Part shown: positions 43,556 through 52,007 of the stretch, in pieces
How positions within the stretch are numbered: the stretch's first letter is position 1
Layout of the letters: each line of letters opens with the position of its first letter
Source of the DNA: Planctomycetota bacterium
GTDB taxonomy: Bacteria; Planctomycetota; Planctomycetia; Planctomycetales; Planctomycetaceae
NCBI GenBank assembly: GCA_003388505.1
Contig: QQVO01000004.1
Coordinates: 124,001-188,000 of the forward strand
Direction of reading: 5' to 3'
Length of the DNA stretch: 64,000 bases
Made by a program: the position numbers and the translations under genes
Notes under the pieces: generated by a model
Databases searched by the model: none
What the model saw: only the letters and a program-made list of their open reading frames with translations
Told to the model about the DNA's origin: nothing

Positions 43556-44539
43556 GTGAAACCGAAAGTTCGCATCTGTGCACTGGGTTCCGACGAAGGA
43601 CCGCACGTGGCCATCCTGGAGTCGGCTGGCTTCGAAGTCCTGCCGGGACGCCGCGAGGTCGCCGGCTGGACCCAGGCAGAAATCATCGAGGCCTTGCAAG
43701 GCTGCAGCGCCGTCATCGCCGGCGCTGAACCTTATCCCCGTAGCGTCTTGGAATCGCTCCCGAATTTGCGCGTCATCGCACGCACCGGCGTCGGCTTCGA
43801 CTCCATCGACATTCCCGCTTGCGACGAACTCGGAATCGTCGTCTGCACGACTCCCGGCGTGAACCACGAGTCGGTCGCCGAACACGCCCTCGCCCTGCTG
43901 CTCGGCGTCGGCCGCGGATTTCCCGCTCTCGATCAACGCGTCCGCCAGGGCGACTGGAAGCGCGTGTACCTTCCGCGCGTCGCAGGATCGACGCTCGGCA
44001 TCGTCGGTCTGGGACGGATCGGCAAGGCCCTAGCCAGCCGCGCCGTCGGCATCGGCATGACGGTCATCGCCAGCGAACCGTTTCCCGACGAAGACTTCTG
44101 CCGCCAACGGAATATTGAACTGGTCGAGATCGACGACCTGCTCCGGCGCTCCGACTTCGTGTCGCTCCACAACCCGCTGACTCCGGAAACGCAGCACTTC
44201 ATGAACGCCGATCGCTTCGCCCGGATGAAACAGGGGTCCGTGCTGATCAACACGTCGCGCGGCGGACTGGTCGACGAGCAGGCTCTCATTGCCGCGCTCC
44301 GGTCCGGCCGCCTGCGCGGCGCCGGTCTGGATGTCTTTGAAGTCGAACCGCTGCCAATGGACAGCCCGCTGCTGGGAATGAGCAACGTCCTGCTCTGCGG
44401 TCACATCGCCGGGAACGACCTGGAGGCCCGGCACGACTCGCAAACCATGGCCGCCGAGTGCATCGTCGCCCTCAGAAACGGCGAGTGGCCCGCGCACGCC
44501 GTTCAGAATCTCCCCGGCGCGACCGATTGGAGTTGGTAA
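43556..44539 (+). CDS. D-isomer-specific 2-hydroxyacid dehydrogenase (phosphoglycerate dehydrogenase-like)
   Basis: 327 residues, GTG start. NAD-binding motif TLGIVGLGRIGKALASRAVG, substrate-side R-T-G-V-G-F-D at about 80 and TPGVNHESVAEHALALLLG. The catalytic triad is Arg in INTSRGGLVDEQALIAAL, Glu in GLDVFEVEPLP and His in LLCGHIAGND. It resembles the short phosphoglycerate dehydrogenases that lack ACT domains; other 2-hydroxyacids are equally possible. A cysteine-glycine replaces the usual T-P before the catalytic His. Twelve bases after its stop begins repeat B copy 2. Confidence 0.88.
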   Translation: MKPKVRICALGSDEGPHVAILESAGFEVLPGRREVAGWTQAEIIEALQGCSAVIAGAEPYPRSVLESLPNLRVIARTGVGFDSIDIPACDELGIVVCTTPGVNHESVAEHALALLLGVGRGFPALDQRVRQGDWKRVYLPRVAGSTLGIVGLGRIGKALASRAVGIGMTVIASEPFPDEDFCRQRNIELVEIDDLLRRSDFVSLHNPLTPETQHFMNADRFARMKQGSVLINTSRGGLVDEQALIAALRSGRLRGAGLDVFEVEPLPMDSPLLGMSNVLLCGHIAGNDLEARHDSQTMAAECIVALRNGEWPAHAVQNLPGATDWSW

Positions 44540-44550
44540 GGTCGGCGGCT

Positions 44551-44652
44551 ATAGCGCTTTGCAAATCAGTGTTGGCGATCTGTCTCGCGGATTGTCGTCC
44601 TCGACAGTCCAAACACCGCTCGACGCGGACACATGGCAGAGCAATTTGCTCT
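44551..44652 (+). repeat. Dispersed repeat family B, copy 2
   Basis: Second copy of the element at 38464-38571, in the same orientation relative to the window. Outer segments GTGTTGG and CCAAACAC can pair around the CTGTC/GACAG stem. The element ends with the perfect palindrome AGAGCAA-t-TTGCTCT. It lies between the dehydrogenase stop and the terminator of the TadG gene. Confidence 0.82.
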
Positions 44653-44664
44653 AAGCCGCGGACG

Positions 44665-44700
44665 AAAAACGGGGCCCGGCGAAACTCCGCCAAGCCCCGT
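44665..44700 (-). terminator. Intrinsic terminator of the tad-like genes
   Basis: On the - strand, ACGGGGC (from 44700) pairs with GCCCCGT (ending 44669), with an inner GGCGGA/CGCC extension, followed by TTTTT. It lies about 45 bp past the TadG/vWA stop codon. Confidence 0.85.
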
Positions 44701-44743
44701 GACCGATGGGCCGCCCTGCCCTGATTGCACCCTGTCCGATCGC

Positions 44744-46663
44744 TTACTCTTCAGAACTCAGCAACTTGGCCGGCGGCACGAAGGCGGCGATCCGGCGGAA
44801 CGCTTCTTCGATCTCCGTTTGCATGCCGGCGACCGTCGCCCCGCCCGGCACGTCGATCCAGATCCCCTCGCTGAGCCAGGCGATCGCCTGCATCAACTCG
44901 CGGTCGGCGTCCGCTCCCACGCTCATCGTGTGGATTGTGTAACCCGCGTCGACGGCCTCTTTCGCCACCCGCAGGGCGTACCGCTTCTGCGAATTGTCCG
45001 TGTAATAGTCCCCGACGCCGTTGCCGTCGAAGTCGAACATCGTGTCCCAGTTCCAGTCTCCCGGCAGATCGCTCGATTCCCCGCTGTCCATGGTGTTGGT
45101 GTTTCCGTCGGTCATCAGCAGGATCGTCGGCCTGGCGCCCTCCCGGCCGTAATTGTCGAGCAGCCACTTCGCGTCCTTCAGCCCGCCGCCCATGTTGGTC
45201 GCGTAACTGTAGTGGGCCGCCTGCTTGTACTGGATGATCGTGCGGATCGCGTCGTAGTCGTTGGTCAGCGGGTTGCCGCTGATGTCGACGGCCGGCATGC
45301 CCGATTCACTGAGCTGGTCCTCGATGCGGTGCGACGTGTCGTAGCTCACGAGCCCGAGATGATCGTCAAACGCGAGGTTCTCCAGGAAGTCGCAGAACAG
45401 TTGCTCGCCCGACTTCACCGAATGGAACGGGTAGTGCCGCGTCATGTACAGATCGGGCGTCTCCCAGTGGCCCGACTCGAACCGCATGATGTAGTGGATG
45501 AAGCATAGCATGCCGAACTTGCGGCGGTAGCCCTTGGCGTAAATTTCATACTGATAGTATGAGGTCGAAGAACTGCTGTGCTCGCGGCACATGTTGATGA
45601 AGCGGTCCCAGTTCCCGACGGGATACGGGTACGAGACGTTGGTGAGCCCCAGCCCCCGCTTGATCGTGTCGTTGTCGTAGAAGTCGAACTCCTCCCACAC
45701 CCCGTCGTCCTTCACCCACGCGGTTACCACGCGCTGGCCGCTGTTCGACCCCGACCCGGAGAACGTCTCCGTACTGTTGTCGGGATAAAAGTACTGGCCG
45801 TTGCCGTTCGCGTACTTCAGGTAGACAACAGCGAAGTCGGTGCTGTCGTCATAGTCGTGAGCGACAAAATCGACTTCGCTGGTCCGCCAGGTGACGTCCA
45901 CCTCGCCGTTGTCAACGCTGGGGATGGTGACCCAGTCGGGGGTCCAGCCCATGTTGCCGTAGGTCGGGTAACCGAGATCCTCCCAGACCTTGTACATGTT
46001 CGACTCGATTTCCACCTGCGACATCTGGGAAGTGGGATCCTCGTACTCCTCGGCGAAGTAACTGTCAAAGTTCATTGACCGCGAGAAGTCGAGCACCGTC
46101 ACGATGTCCCGCGCTTCCACGTAAGCGACCGCCGAGACGACGATCTCGACGGACGCCGTCCCGTTCACCCCGGCGAACAGCGTGGGAAGTTTCCCGTCCG
46201 GCGCCGACAGATCGTCGTTGTCGCGGCGGGCCCTCACTTTCACGACGTTGGACGGACTGGCCCCCCACTCGATCTCGAACTGGCCGGTGCCGTCGTTGTA
46301 CGACCGGTGCCCGAACTCGACGTCGCTGTTCGGATCGACGTACACTCCGTTCAGCCCCGCCACTTCAGCGGCCTTGGCGGCAGACGCAGCTTGGGCGAAC
46401 GCGATGACATCTTCCACTTCCGGCCCGGCGTTCTCGACGGCGAACGTAATCTCCATCGCCGCGGCGAGCGCCGCCGAGTCGACCGCATTCTGCATCCGCG
46501 TCTGCGTCAGCGAGATCAAGCCGACGTCGACCGAGAAGGCCACAAACGTCGTGCACGCCACAAGGCAGAACAGCGCCAGCACCATGAACGCACCGCGCCT
46601 CTGTTGGCCGGTCTCTTCGTCAAACCAGAATTGTTTCGGACTCGGGATCTTGATGCGCGTCAT
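44744..46663 (-). CDS. TadG-like protein with von Willebrand factor A domain
   Basis: 639 residues. The N-terminus has the Tad pilin-like helix (RRGAFMVLALFCLVACTTFV, AFSVDVGLISLTQTRMQNAV, DSAALAAAM). About 110 residues of beta-rich sequence follow. The vWA domain starts near residue 190 with the metal-site motif DIVTVLDFSRSMN (D-x-S-x-S) and is split by a long insertion of about 200 residues. It resumes at LAFDDHLGLVSYDTSHRIED, TNMGGGLKDAKWLLDNYG, ILLMTDGNTNTMDSG and TIHTMSVGADADRELM. It is probably anchored in the inner membrane with the vWA domain outside. It is the last of three leftward tad-like genes. Confidence 0.88.
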   Translation of the reverse strand: MTRIKIPSPKQFWFDEETGQQRRGAFMVLALFCLVACTTFVAFSVDVGLISLTQTRMQNAVDSAALAAAMEITFAVENAGPEVEDVIAFAQAASAAKAAEVAGLNGVYVDPNSDVEFGHRSYNDGTGQFEIEWGASPSNVVKVRARRDNDDLSAPDGKLPTLFAGVNGTASVEIVVSAVAYVEARDIVTVLDFSRSMNFDSYFAEEYEDPTSQMSQVEIESNMYKVWEDLGYPTYGNMGWTPDWVTIPSVDNGEVDVTWRTSEVDFVAHDYDDSTDFAVVYLKYANGNGQYFYPDNSTETFSGSGSNSGQRVVTAWVKDDGVWEEFDFYDNDTIKRGLGLTNVSYPYPVGNWDRFINMCREHSSSSTSYYQYEIYAKGYRRKFGMLCFIHYIMRFESGHWETPDLYMTRHYPFHSVKSGEQLFCDFLENLAFDDHLGLVSYDTSHRIEDQLSESGMPAVDISGNPLTNDYDAIRTIIQYKQAAHYSYATNMGGGLKDAKWLLDNYGREGARPTILLMTDGNTNTMDSGESSDLPGDWNWDTMFDFDGNGVGDYYTDNSQKRYALRVAKEAVDAGYTIHTMSVGADADRELMQAIAWLSEGIWIDVPGGATVAGMQTEIEEAFRRIAAFVPPAKLLSSEE

Positions 46664-46725
46664 GATGTGTCTCTCAGAAGTGAGCCTGGATGGGTGTTTC
46701 GGTCAACGGCCCGGAGTCCCGCCCG

Positions 46726-47226
46726 TCAATTGGACAATGCCACGCGGCCCATGCGGAAAATCATTGATTCCTCGAGGGTTTGGCCCGCCATGTACTCCAG
46801 CGGGAACGAGCCGACCGACTCATAGTCGGTCGACACGGTGATTCGGAACAGTTCCAGGTAGTTGTCGGGATCCTGCAGATCGAAAGGACTCCCGGCCGAT
46901 GCCCCGTCGGCGTGCGTGATCGAAACGGTCACGTTATCCCCCGGAATTCCCGACGCCGTCAGAAAGTTCTTGATGTCCGCCTCCACTTTTTCGTTCGCCG
47001 TCTGCCCGGGCGCGAGCGACTTCTCAAAGTCCATCGACGCCAACCGGCCTCCTTCGCGCACCGCAGCCGCCATCTTCGTCCCCGCCGTCAGCGCCGTCCC
47101 CATCTCCCAGGTTCCGAGCACCAGCATCAGAAACAGGGGCATCATCACCGCAAACTCAACGGCGGCTGTCCCGCGCCGACTGTCGTCGCGACGATCAGGT
47201 TGGTTCCGGTTGCAATAGGGTCGCAT
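46726..47226 (-). CDS. TadE-like minor pilin-type protein
   Basis: 166 residues. Arg-rich N-terminus, then RRGTAAVEFAVMMPLFLMLV, the TadE signature (R-x-G-x-A-x-V-E-F-A), with the helix running to about residue 45. The exported part is helical then beta-rich (VTVSITHADGASAGSPFDLQ). TadE-like proteins are processed by a prepilin peptidase in Tad pilus systems. It lies 62 bp before the TadG/vWA gene and 46 bp after the second TadE-like gene. No tadA/B/C ATPase or secretin genes are in the window. Confidence 0.85.
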   Translation of the reverse strand: MRPYCNRNQPDRRDDSRRGTAAVEFAVMMPLFLMLVLGTWEMGTALTAGTKMAAAVREGGRLASMDFEKSLAPGQTANEKVEADIKNFLTASGIPGDNVTVSITHADGASAGSPFDLQDPDNYLELFRITVSTDYESVGSFPLEYMAGQTLEESMIFRMGRVALSN

Positions 47227-47272
47227 GGTGAGGTCCTGTCTCGATGTCGTTTCGCTCGAACGGCCCTGTTCT

Positions 47273-47746
47273 CTATTCGTGACGCATGACCGACTGGCCC
47301 ACCAGTGTCAGATCCTTGGCCCAGAACGGCGGCATGATCGCCACGTCGTTGTAGGGAATCTCGATGCGGACCACGTAAAGCTGCCGCCGCTCCGCATTCA
47401 GCAGTTCGATATCGGGCAGTCCCTCGTAATCGAGTGACTCCGGCACCGATCCGCTGTCGAAGATGCTGGCGTCCTTGACCAGATAGGTCGCGGACGTCGT
47501 GTCGACGGCGCTGGACAGGATGGATTCGGCTCGGGACTCGACGTCCGCGGTGGAAACGCCCTCCACGGCGCCATAGCGGGCCGCCTGCTTCGCGGCCGCG
47601 TTCAGCGTGCCGACGGTCAGAAACGCATGCCCGAACTCCATGATCCCCGCCAGGAAGATCCCGAACACCGGAGCGACAACCGCCAGTTCCACTGTCGTCG
47701 TTCCGCTCCGGCGCTCAGACCGGCCGCGTCGCTTGTGCCGTAACAT
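47273..47746 (-). CDS. TadE-like minor pilin-type protein
   Basis: 157 residues. RRSGTTTVELAVVAPVFGIF is the TadE signature (V-E-x-A-x-x-x-P-x-F), and the helix continues AGIMEFGHAFLTVGTLNAAA. The rest is an exported beta-rich domain (YVVRIEIPYNDVAIMPPFWA). First gene of the three-gene leftward group. Together they likely form a small cell-surface assembly anchored like Tad pilins. Confidence 0.86.
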   Translation of the reverse strand: MLRHKRRGRSERRSGTTTVELAVVAPVFGIFLAGIMEFGHAFLTVGTLNAAAKQAARYGAVEGVSTADVESRAESILSSAVDTTSATYLVKDASIFDSGSVPESLDYEGLPDIELLNAERRQLYVVRIEIPYNDVAIMPPFWAKDLTLVGQSVMRHE

Positions 47747-47806
47747 GATGTCACTCTCGGTTGCGCTGTGCCTTTGGTCACATGGCGGTCTTACGACAAG
47801 ACCTGC

Positions 47807-47916
47807 TGCCCTGTCAGGGCGATATTTTCGGGTTGGCTGAACCGCGAATCCGCACGAAACCCTGCGGGATTCGTGCTTCCGGGCGAGCCGCTCTCTGCGA
47901 AAAGTTGCGATTGACG
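47807..47916 (-). repeat. Dispersed repeat family A, copy 3 (inverted, well conserved)
   Basis: Inverted copy. It starts GCCCTGTCAGGGC, then the block TTGGCTGAACCGCGAATCCG, the hairpin GCACGAAACCC / GGGATTCGTGC, and ends ATTGACG. Its reverse complement matches 27008-27117 nearly base for base over the central 45 bases. Confidence 0.85.
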
Positions 47917-48117
47917 AACCACGACGACATTGCGCCCCTGTCTCCCGGCAGGTTCGCCCTTTTCGTGCCCCTCGTCACCGGAGATGCGTCGGCCGGAGTC
48001 GGCGCCGCGTCACACGATGACTTGTGTCACGCAGACATGGTTCAGCAGGCGTCGATCCCTCTTTGACCGCCCTCGGCAGTTCCGATCGATCTTCCTGCCT
48101 ATTCGATACACTAGGTC

Positions 48118-48216
48118 ACGAAATCGGGAGAAGCGGAAAAATTCTGAGAGTTTTCCCTCATCAGGAGAAGTCTCCCGGTTGCCCATGCCCGTCAACGGCC
48201 GTCCCCGCCGTTTTTT
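48118..48216 (+). ncRNA. Candidate structured small RNA or leader ending in a terminator
   Basis: An outer stem CGGGAGA (48125-48131) / TCTCCCG (48171-48177) encloses an inner stem GGAAAA (48135-48140) / TTTTCC (48151-48156). Downstream, AACGGC (48194-48199) pairs with GCCGTT (48207-48212) followed by TTTT, an intrinsic terminator on the + strand. No + strand gene lies upstream that needs it. A possible -10 (TACACT, 48107-48112) precedes the structure. It could be a free small RNA or an attenuator for the gene at 48550. No known RNA family is recognised. Confidence 0.4.
48194..48216 (+). terminator. Intrinsic terminator
   Basis: Six-base-pair stem AACGGC/GCCGTT with a seven-base loop, followed by a T-run. 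It closes the candidate RNA at 48118. Confidence 0.6.
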
Positions 48217-48274
48217 CCGTACGACCGCGTCATCTCGGAGAACGTGCTTTCCGACGCTTGACTGGGGAAACCTT

Positions 48275-48351
48275 GGGAGGGCGAAGCTCCGGCTGAGCCG
48301 CGCAGCAAGTTGAACGCTGCATGGAAATTCCGGCTCGGCGGGAGCCCTCCC
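48275..48351. repeat. Long hairpin repeat (GGGAGGGC type)
   Basis: Left arm GGGAGGGC-gaa-GCTCC...AGCCG (48275-48300) pairs with right arm CGGCT...GGAGCCCTCCC (48331-48351). The loop itself contains GCAGC/GCTGC (48302-48320). The whole 77-bp unit is one near-continuous hairpin. I recall similar GGGAGGGCGAAGCTCC palindromes as dispersed in planctomycete genomes; here there is one copy. Confidence 0.7.
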
Positions 48352-48549
48352 GTGAACAGGTCTACCCAGAGTGAAACAACCGATCACACTGGGGCAGTCG
48401 CTTGCGGGGCTTGTTTCGCACGCGGTACAACACAAAGGTCGGCTGCGACGACTCCCACCGGCCTCGCGCTCGACCGGGAACGTCGTACGGCGGCATCGAC
48501 CGGCAGAGCGCCGGCCAATTCCTTCACCTCCCAACCAACGGGCACTCCG

Positions 48550-49833
48550 ATGAGCGACGAACTCAGGGCTCGCATCTTTGCGGAACTCGAGCGATTGCCG
48601 CTGATCGATCCTCACACGCACATCAATCCCCACGCGGCCGCTTCGACGACGCTCGCCGACATCCTCGGATATCACTACTACACCGAACTCGCTCATTCGG
48701 CCGGCCTGCCGCGAGAACAGATCGAAGAGCCGGACCTGCCGCCGAAAGAGAAGGTCGCCCGCCTGATTCCCAAACTGGCCGACCTCGACAACACGATTCA
48801 GGTCAGTTGGCTGGTTGAAATGTGTCGCGAATTCTTCGGATTCACCGGAGAACGGATCACTGAAGACAACTGGGAGTCGGTCTACGACGCGGCCGAGAAC
48901 AAGATGGCCGAAACCGACTGGGAGCAGCAGGTGCTCGAGCAGAGCGGGCTCGAACAGGTCTTCCTCACCAACGACTTCGACGATCCGCTCGACGGCTTCA
49001 ATACGGACGTGTACATCCCCTGTCTGCGCACCGACGACCTCGTCTTCGCGCTGCAGAAACCCGAAGTTCGCGAGCGGTTGAATCGGGCGACCGACATGGA
49101 ACTGGGCGATGCCGCCTCGCTCGTCCTGCAAATCGGCCGGCTGTTTCAACACTTCAAGAGCCGCGGCGCGAGAGCCTGCGCCATCTCCCTGCCGCCCACC
49201 TTCTCACCGGAACGCATCGAAACGTCAACGGCCGATCCCGTATTGAGCAAGCTGTCCTCCGGCGATTCCCTGTCCGCCGACGAGGCGACCTGCCTCAGCC
49301 GCTACGTCTTCTGGACGCTGGCGGAAATGTGCGTCGAATACCGGTTGCCGTTCGACTTGATGATCGGGGTGAATCGCGGCGTCTATCCGGCGGGCGTTCA
49401 TCAGGGACAGGACCTCTTTGACAGTCGCGTCTCGCTGATCCAGTACAAGCAACTCTTCAACGCCTTTCCGCAGGTCATGTTCCCCATTTCAGTCCTGGCC
49501 CAGACCAGCAACCAGGAACTCGTCAGCTACAGTTGGATTTTTCCCAACGTCGTGACCAACGCTCACTGGTGGTATTCGAACATCCCGACGTACATCGAAC
49601 TCGACACCCGCGCCCGGCTCGAGGCGGTCCCACGAACCAAGCAAATCGGCTACTACAGCGACATGTACAAACTCGAATTTGCACTCCCGAAGTTCCGTAT
49701 GTACCGTCGGGTGCTGTCCTCCGTCCTGGCCGGCGATTTCGTGATGGGACGGGGATGGAGCGAGGAGCAGGCGATCGACCTGGGCAAACAGGTTCTTCGA
49801 GGAAACGTCGAGCGGATTTTCGCAGCACAGTAG
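48550..49833 (+). CDS. Uronate isomerase-like amidohydrolase
   Basis: 427 residues from the ATG at 48550; the upstream frame to 48310 is Arg-rich leader. The N-terminal metal motif is LIDPHTHINPH (H-x-H), and later parts include RACAISLPPTF, LPFDLMIGVNRGVYPAGVHQ, SWIFPNVVTNAHWWYSNIPT and GDFVMGRGWSEEQAIDLGKQ. This layout matches the glucuronate isomerase (UxaC)-type amidohydrolases common in planctomycetes. The substrate is uncertain and no other uronate genes are near. Confidence 0.8.
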   Translation: MSDELRARIFAELERLPLIDPHTHINPHAAASTTLADILGYHYYTELAHSAGLPREQIEEPDLPPKEKVARLIPKLADLDNTIQVSWLVEMCREFFGFTGERITEDNWESVYDAAENKMAETDWEQQVLEQSGLEQVFLTNDFDDPLDGFNTDVYIPCLRTDDLVFALQKPEVRERLNRATDMELGDAASLVLQIGRLFQHFKSRGARACAISLPPTFSPERIETSTADPVLSKLSSGDSLSADEATCLSRYVFWTLAEMCVEYRLPFDLMIGVNRGVYPAGVHQGQDLFDSRVSLIQYKQLFNAFPQVMFPISVLAQTSNQELVSYSWIFPNVVTNAHWWYSNIPTYIELDTRARLEAVPRTKQIGYYSDMYKLEFALPKFRMYRRVLSSVLAGDFVMGRGWSEEQAIDLGKQVLRGNVERIFAAQ

Positions 49834-49966
49834 ATCAGGAACGGCCACGTCCCACACGGCCCGGTGATCGCTGGCGACCTCCGCCATCGTCACTCTGTCC
49901 ATTGTTGTCGGCGGCCCTCGGTTGGAGTTCCGGGGGCTGGCGAGTTCAGACGAGGATCGGCGAATT

Positions 49967-51634
49967 ATGTCCAGGTTGGTCATGCTGCAGGGCGGAGAGG
50001 CGACTCCGTACGAACTCGACGGCGAAGAGGTCGTGCTGGGCCGGTTGCCCGAGTGTGATATCCAGCTCCAGTCCAACATGGTCTCGCGCAAGCACGCCCG
50101 CGTCGTCCGCAGCGCGAACAGCTTCGTCTTGGAAGATCTTGGCAGCGGAAACGGTTCGTTCGTCAACGGGAAGCGGATCAGCGAACCGGTGACCCTGCAG
50201 CATGATGATCGCATCAAGCTCGGCCCCGTTCTCTTGCGCTTCGAGACCGACGACGGCGAGGACAGTTCCGCCGTCAAGGAGGTCGTGGACGACGCCTTCC
50301 GCTTCGACGTCACGGCTGACGACGCCAGTTCAACCATTATGGGCACCGTCGGCGCGACCGGCGGCTTCGGACTGCTCGACGTCCAACCCCAGGCCAAGCT
50401 CAAGGCCGTCCTCGATATCAGCCGTTCGCTGGTCGGGACGCACGACATCGACTCCCTCTTGCCGAAGGTCCTCGACTCCCTCTTCGAGATCTTTCCGCAC
50501 GCCGACCGAGGTTGCATCCTGCTCAAGGAGGAATCGTCCGGAAAGATGGTCCCCCGCGTGATCAAGCATCGACGGGAAAGCGACGACGACTCCGTCAAGG
50601 TCAGCCGCACCATTCTCAAGCAGGTGCTCGAGCAGAAACAGGCGATCCTCTCTGCCGACGCCGCCAGCGACGCCCGGTTTCAGGCGAGCGAGTCCATTTC
50701 CGCCCTCACCATCCGCTCCATGATGTGCGTCCCGATGCTCAGCCTGGAGGGAGAACCGACCGGCGTCATCAACATCGACACCCAGAACCCCATGGCGCAG
50801 TTCAAACCCGACGATCTCGACCTGATGGTCGCCGTCGCCGGTCAGGCCGCCATGAGTTACGAGAGCGCCCGCCTGCTCGCCTCGCACGTCGAGAAGCAGA
50901 AGCAGGACGCCGAAATGGACATCGCGCGGAGCGTCCAACGCGCCCTGTTGCCCGAGGAGATGCCGCACTGCGACGGCTACGAGTTCTTCGCCTCGTACGA
51001 AGCCGCTCAGGCCGTCGGAGGCGATTACTACGACGTCATCGAGCTTCCCGACGGACGCATCGTGCTCGCCTTCGGCGACGTGGCCGGCAAAGGCGTCCCC
51101 GCCTCACTCGTCATGTCGAGGCTTTCCAGCGCCGTTCGCAACATTGTGGAATACGTGGAAGATCCGGCGGAGGCCGTGGCCCGGATCAACGACCACATGT
51201 GCGCCAAGGCCGTCGAAGGCCGTTTCGTGACATTCGTGCTAGTCGTCCTCAATCCCGCCCAACACACCTTCTCCATCGTCAACGCAGGCCACATGTCCCC
51301 CATGATTCGCAGGGCCTCGGGTGAAGTTGAAGAACTGGACGAGAGCACTGTCGGCGTCCCCGTGGGCGTCGTCGAAGGATTTCCTTTCGAGGCGGCCGAA
51401 TGTTCACTCGGTCCCGGAGATTGCGCCGTCATCTACACCGACGGCGTCAGCGAGGCCATGAATCACGAAAGCGAACTCTACGGCCTCGAGCGTCTGCGGG
51501 AGTTCGTCGCCGCTTCCTCGGGGCGCGTCCTCGAACTCGGACCGGCGCTCCGGGAAGACGTCCGCCGCCATGCGGCCGGCCGCCCGCAGAACGACGACAT
51601 CACCGTCATGATTTTCGGGCGGACTCCCGCTTGA
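49967..51634 (+). CDS. FHA-GAF-PP2C (SpoIIE/RsbU-type) serine phosphatase
   Basis: 555 residues from the ATG at 49967, with AGGA upstream; a TTG at 49922 is in frame. FHA domain at about 20-80 ([41 protein letters not shown]), which binds phosphothreonine. GAF domain at about 150-310 ([40 protein letters not shown]). PP2C/SpoIIE domain at about 330-553: [63 protein letters not shown], with the metal-binding aspartates present. It could dephosphorylate a STAS protein such as the one at 8075-8449; the link is inferred. Confidence 0.92.
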   Translation: MSRLVMLQGGEATPYELDGEEVVLGRLPECDIQLQSNMVSRKHARVVRSANSFVLEDLGSGNGSFVNGKRISEPVTLQHDDRIKLGPVLLRFETDDGEDSSAVKEVVDDAFRFDVTADDASSTIMGTVGATGGFGLLDVQPQAKLKAVLDISRSLVGTHDIDSLLPKVLDSLFEIFPHADRGCILLKEESSGKMVPRVIKHRRESDDDSVKVSRTILKQVLEQKQAILSADAASDARFQASESISALTIRSMMCVPMLSLEGEPTGVINIDTQNPMAQFKPDDLDLMVAVAGQAAMSYESARLLASHVEKQKQDAEMDIARSVQRALLPEEMPHCDGYEFFASYEAAQAVGGDYYDVIELPDGRIVLAFGDVAGKGVPASLVMSRLSSAVRNIVEYVEDPAEAVARINDHMCAKAVEGRFVTFVLVVLNPAQHTFSIVNAGHMSPMIRRASGEVEELDESTVGVPVGVVEGFPFEAAECSLGPGDCAVIYTDGVSEAMNHESELYGLERLREFVAASSGRVLELGPALREDVRRHAAGRPQNDDITVMIFGRTPA

Positions 51635-52007
51635 GGCGCCCCGCCCGCGCCTGCTCGTGAATCCGTGGCGTCGCGCGTTCGATGTCCGTGTCGCGTTGTT
51701 TGTGGGGAATCGGGCCTCACTCAAACACTCGAACTCGGGCGGACGGAATCCCCTCTTTCCTGATTCTCACGCCCTGTGCTAGATTCCCGCCCCTTTCCGG
51801 GCTCCGCCTTCGGACCTTTGCGTTCCGGCGGAGCGCGTCCGTCGAGTCCCCTGTCAGAGCCTGTTTCAGACCATTTCCATTGAGCGCGGCGTTTCCGGCA
51901 GCGCGAATACCTGTCTGCACAGGAAAAAACGCGACCAGGCCGCGACACGACTCCGTGTCACTGGCTCCAGTCTCCCACCGCTGCGACGGTCCCGTCGCGA
52001 GGCCCCC
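51635..52007. other. 373-bp intergenic region
   Basis: Between the phosphatase and the TIGR03009 gene. A possible promoter lies near 51750-51785 (TTTCCTGATTC, then TAGATT), unproven. No RNA gene or repeat copy is recognised. Confidence 0.4.

Larger units (their letters stand above)
47747..48549. other. 803-bp intergenic region rich in structured elements
   Basis: Longest gene-free stretch of the window, between divergent tad-like genes and the uronate isomerase-like gene. It holds repeat A copy 3 (47807-47916), a candidate structured RNA with terminator (48118-48216), and a long hairpin repeat (48275-48351). The last 200 bases are GC-rich leader with an upstream in-frame extension of the downstream gene that lacks coding character. 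Confidence 0.65.

Noticed and set aside
44458-44724. Small + strand frame after the dehydrogenase
   Set aside because: It is a translation of repeat B and matches a frame in the other repeat B copy; no start site or domain.
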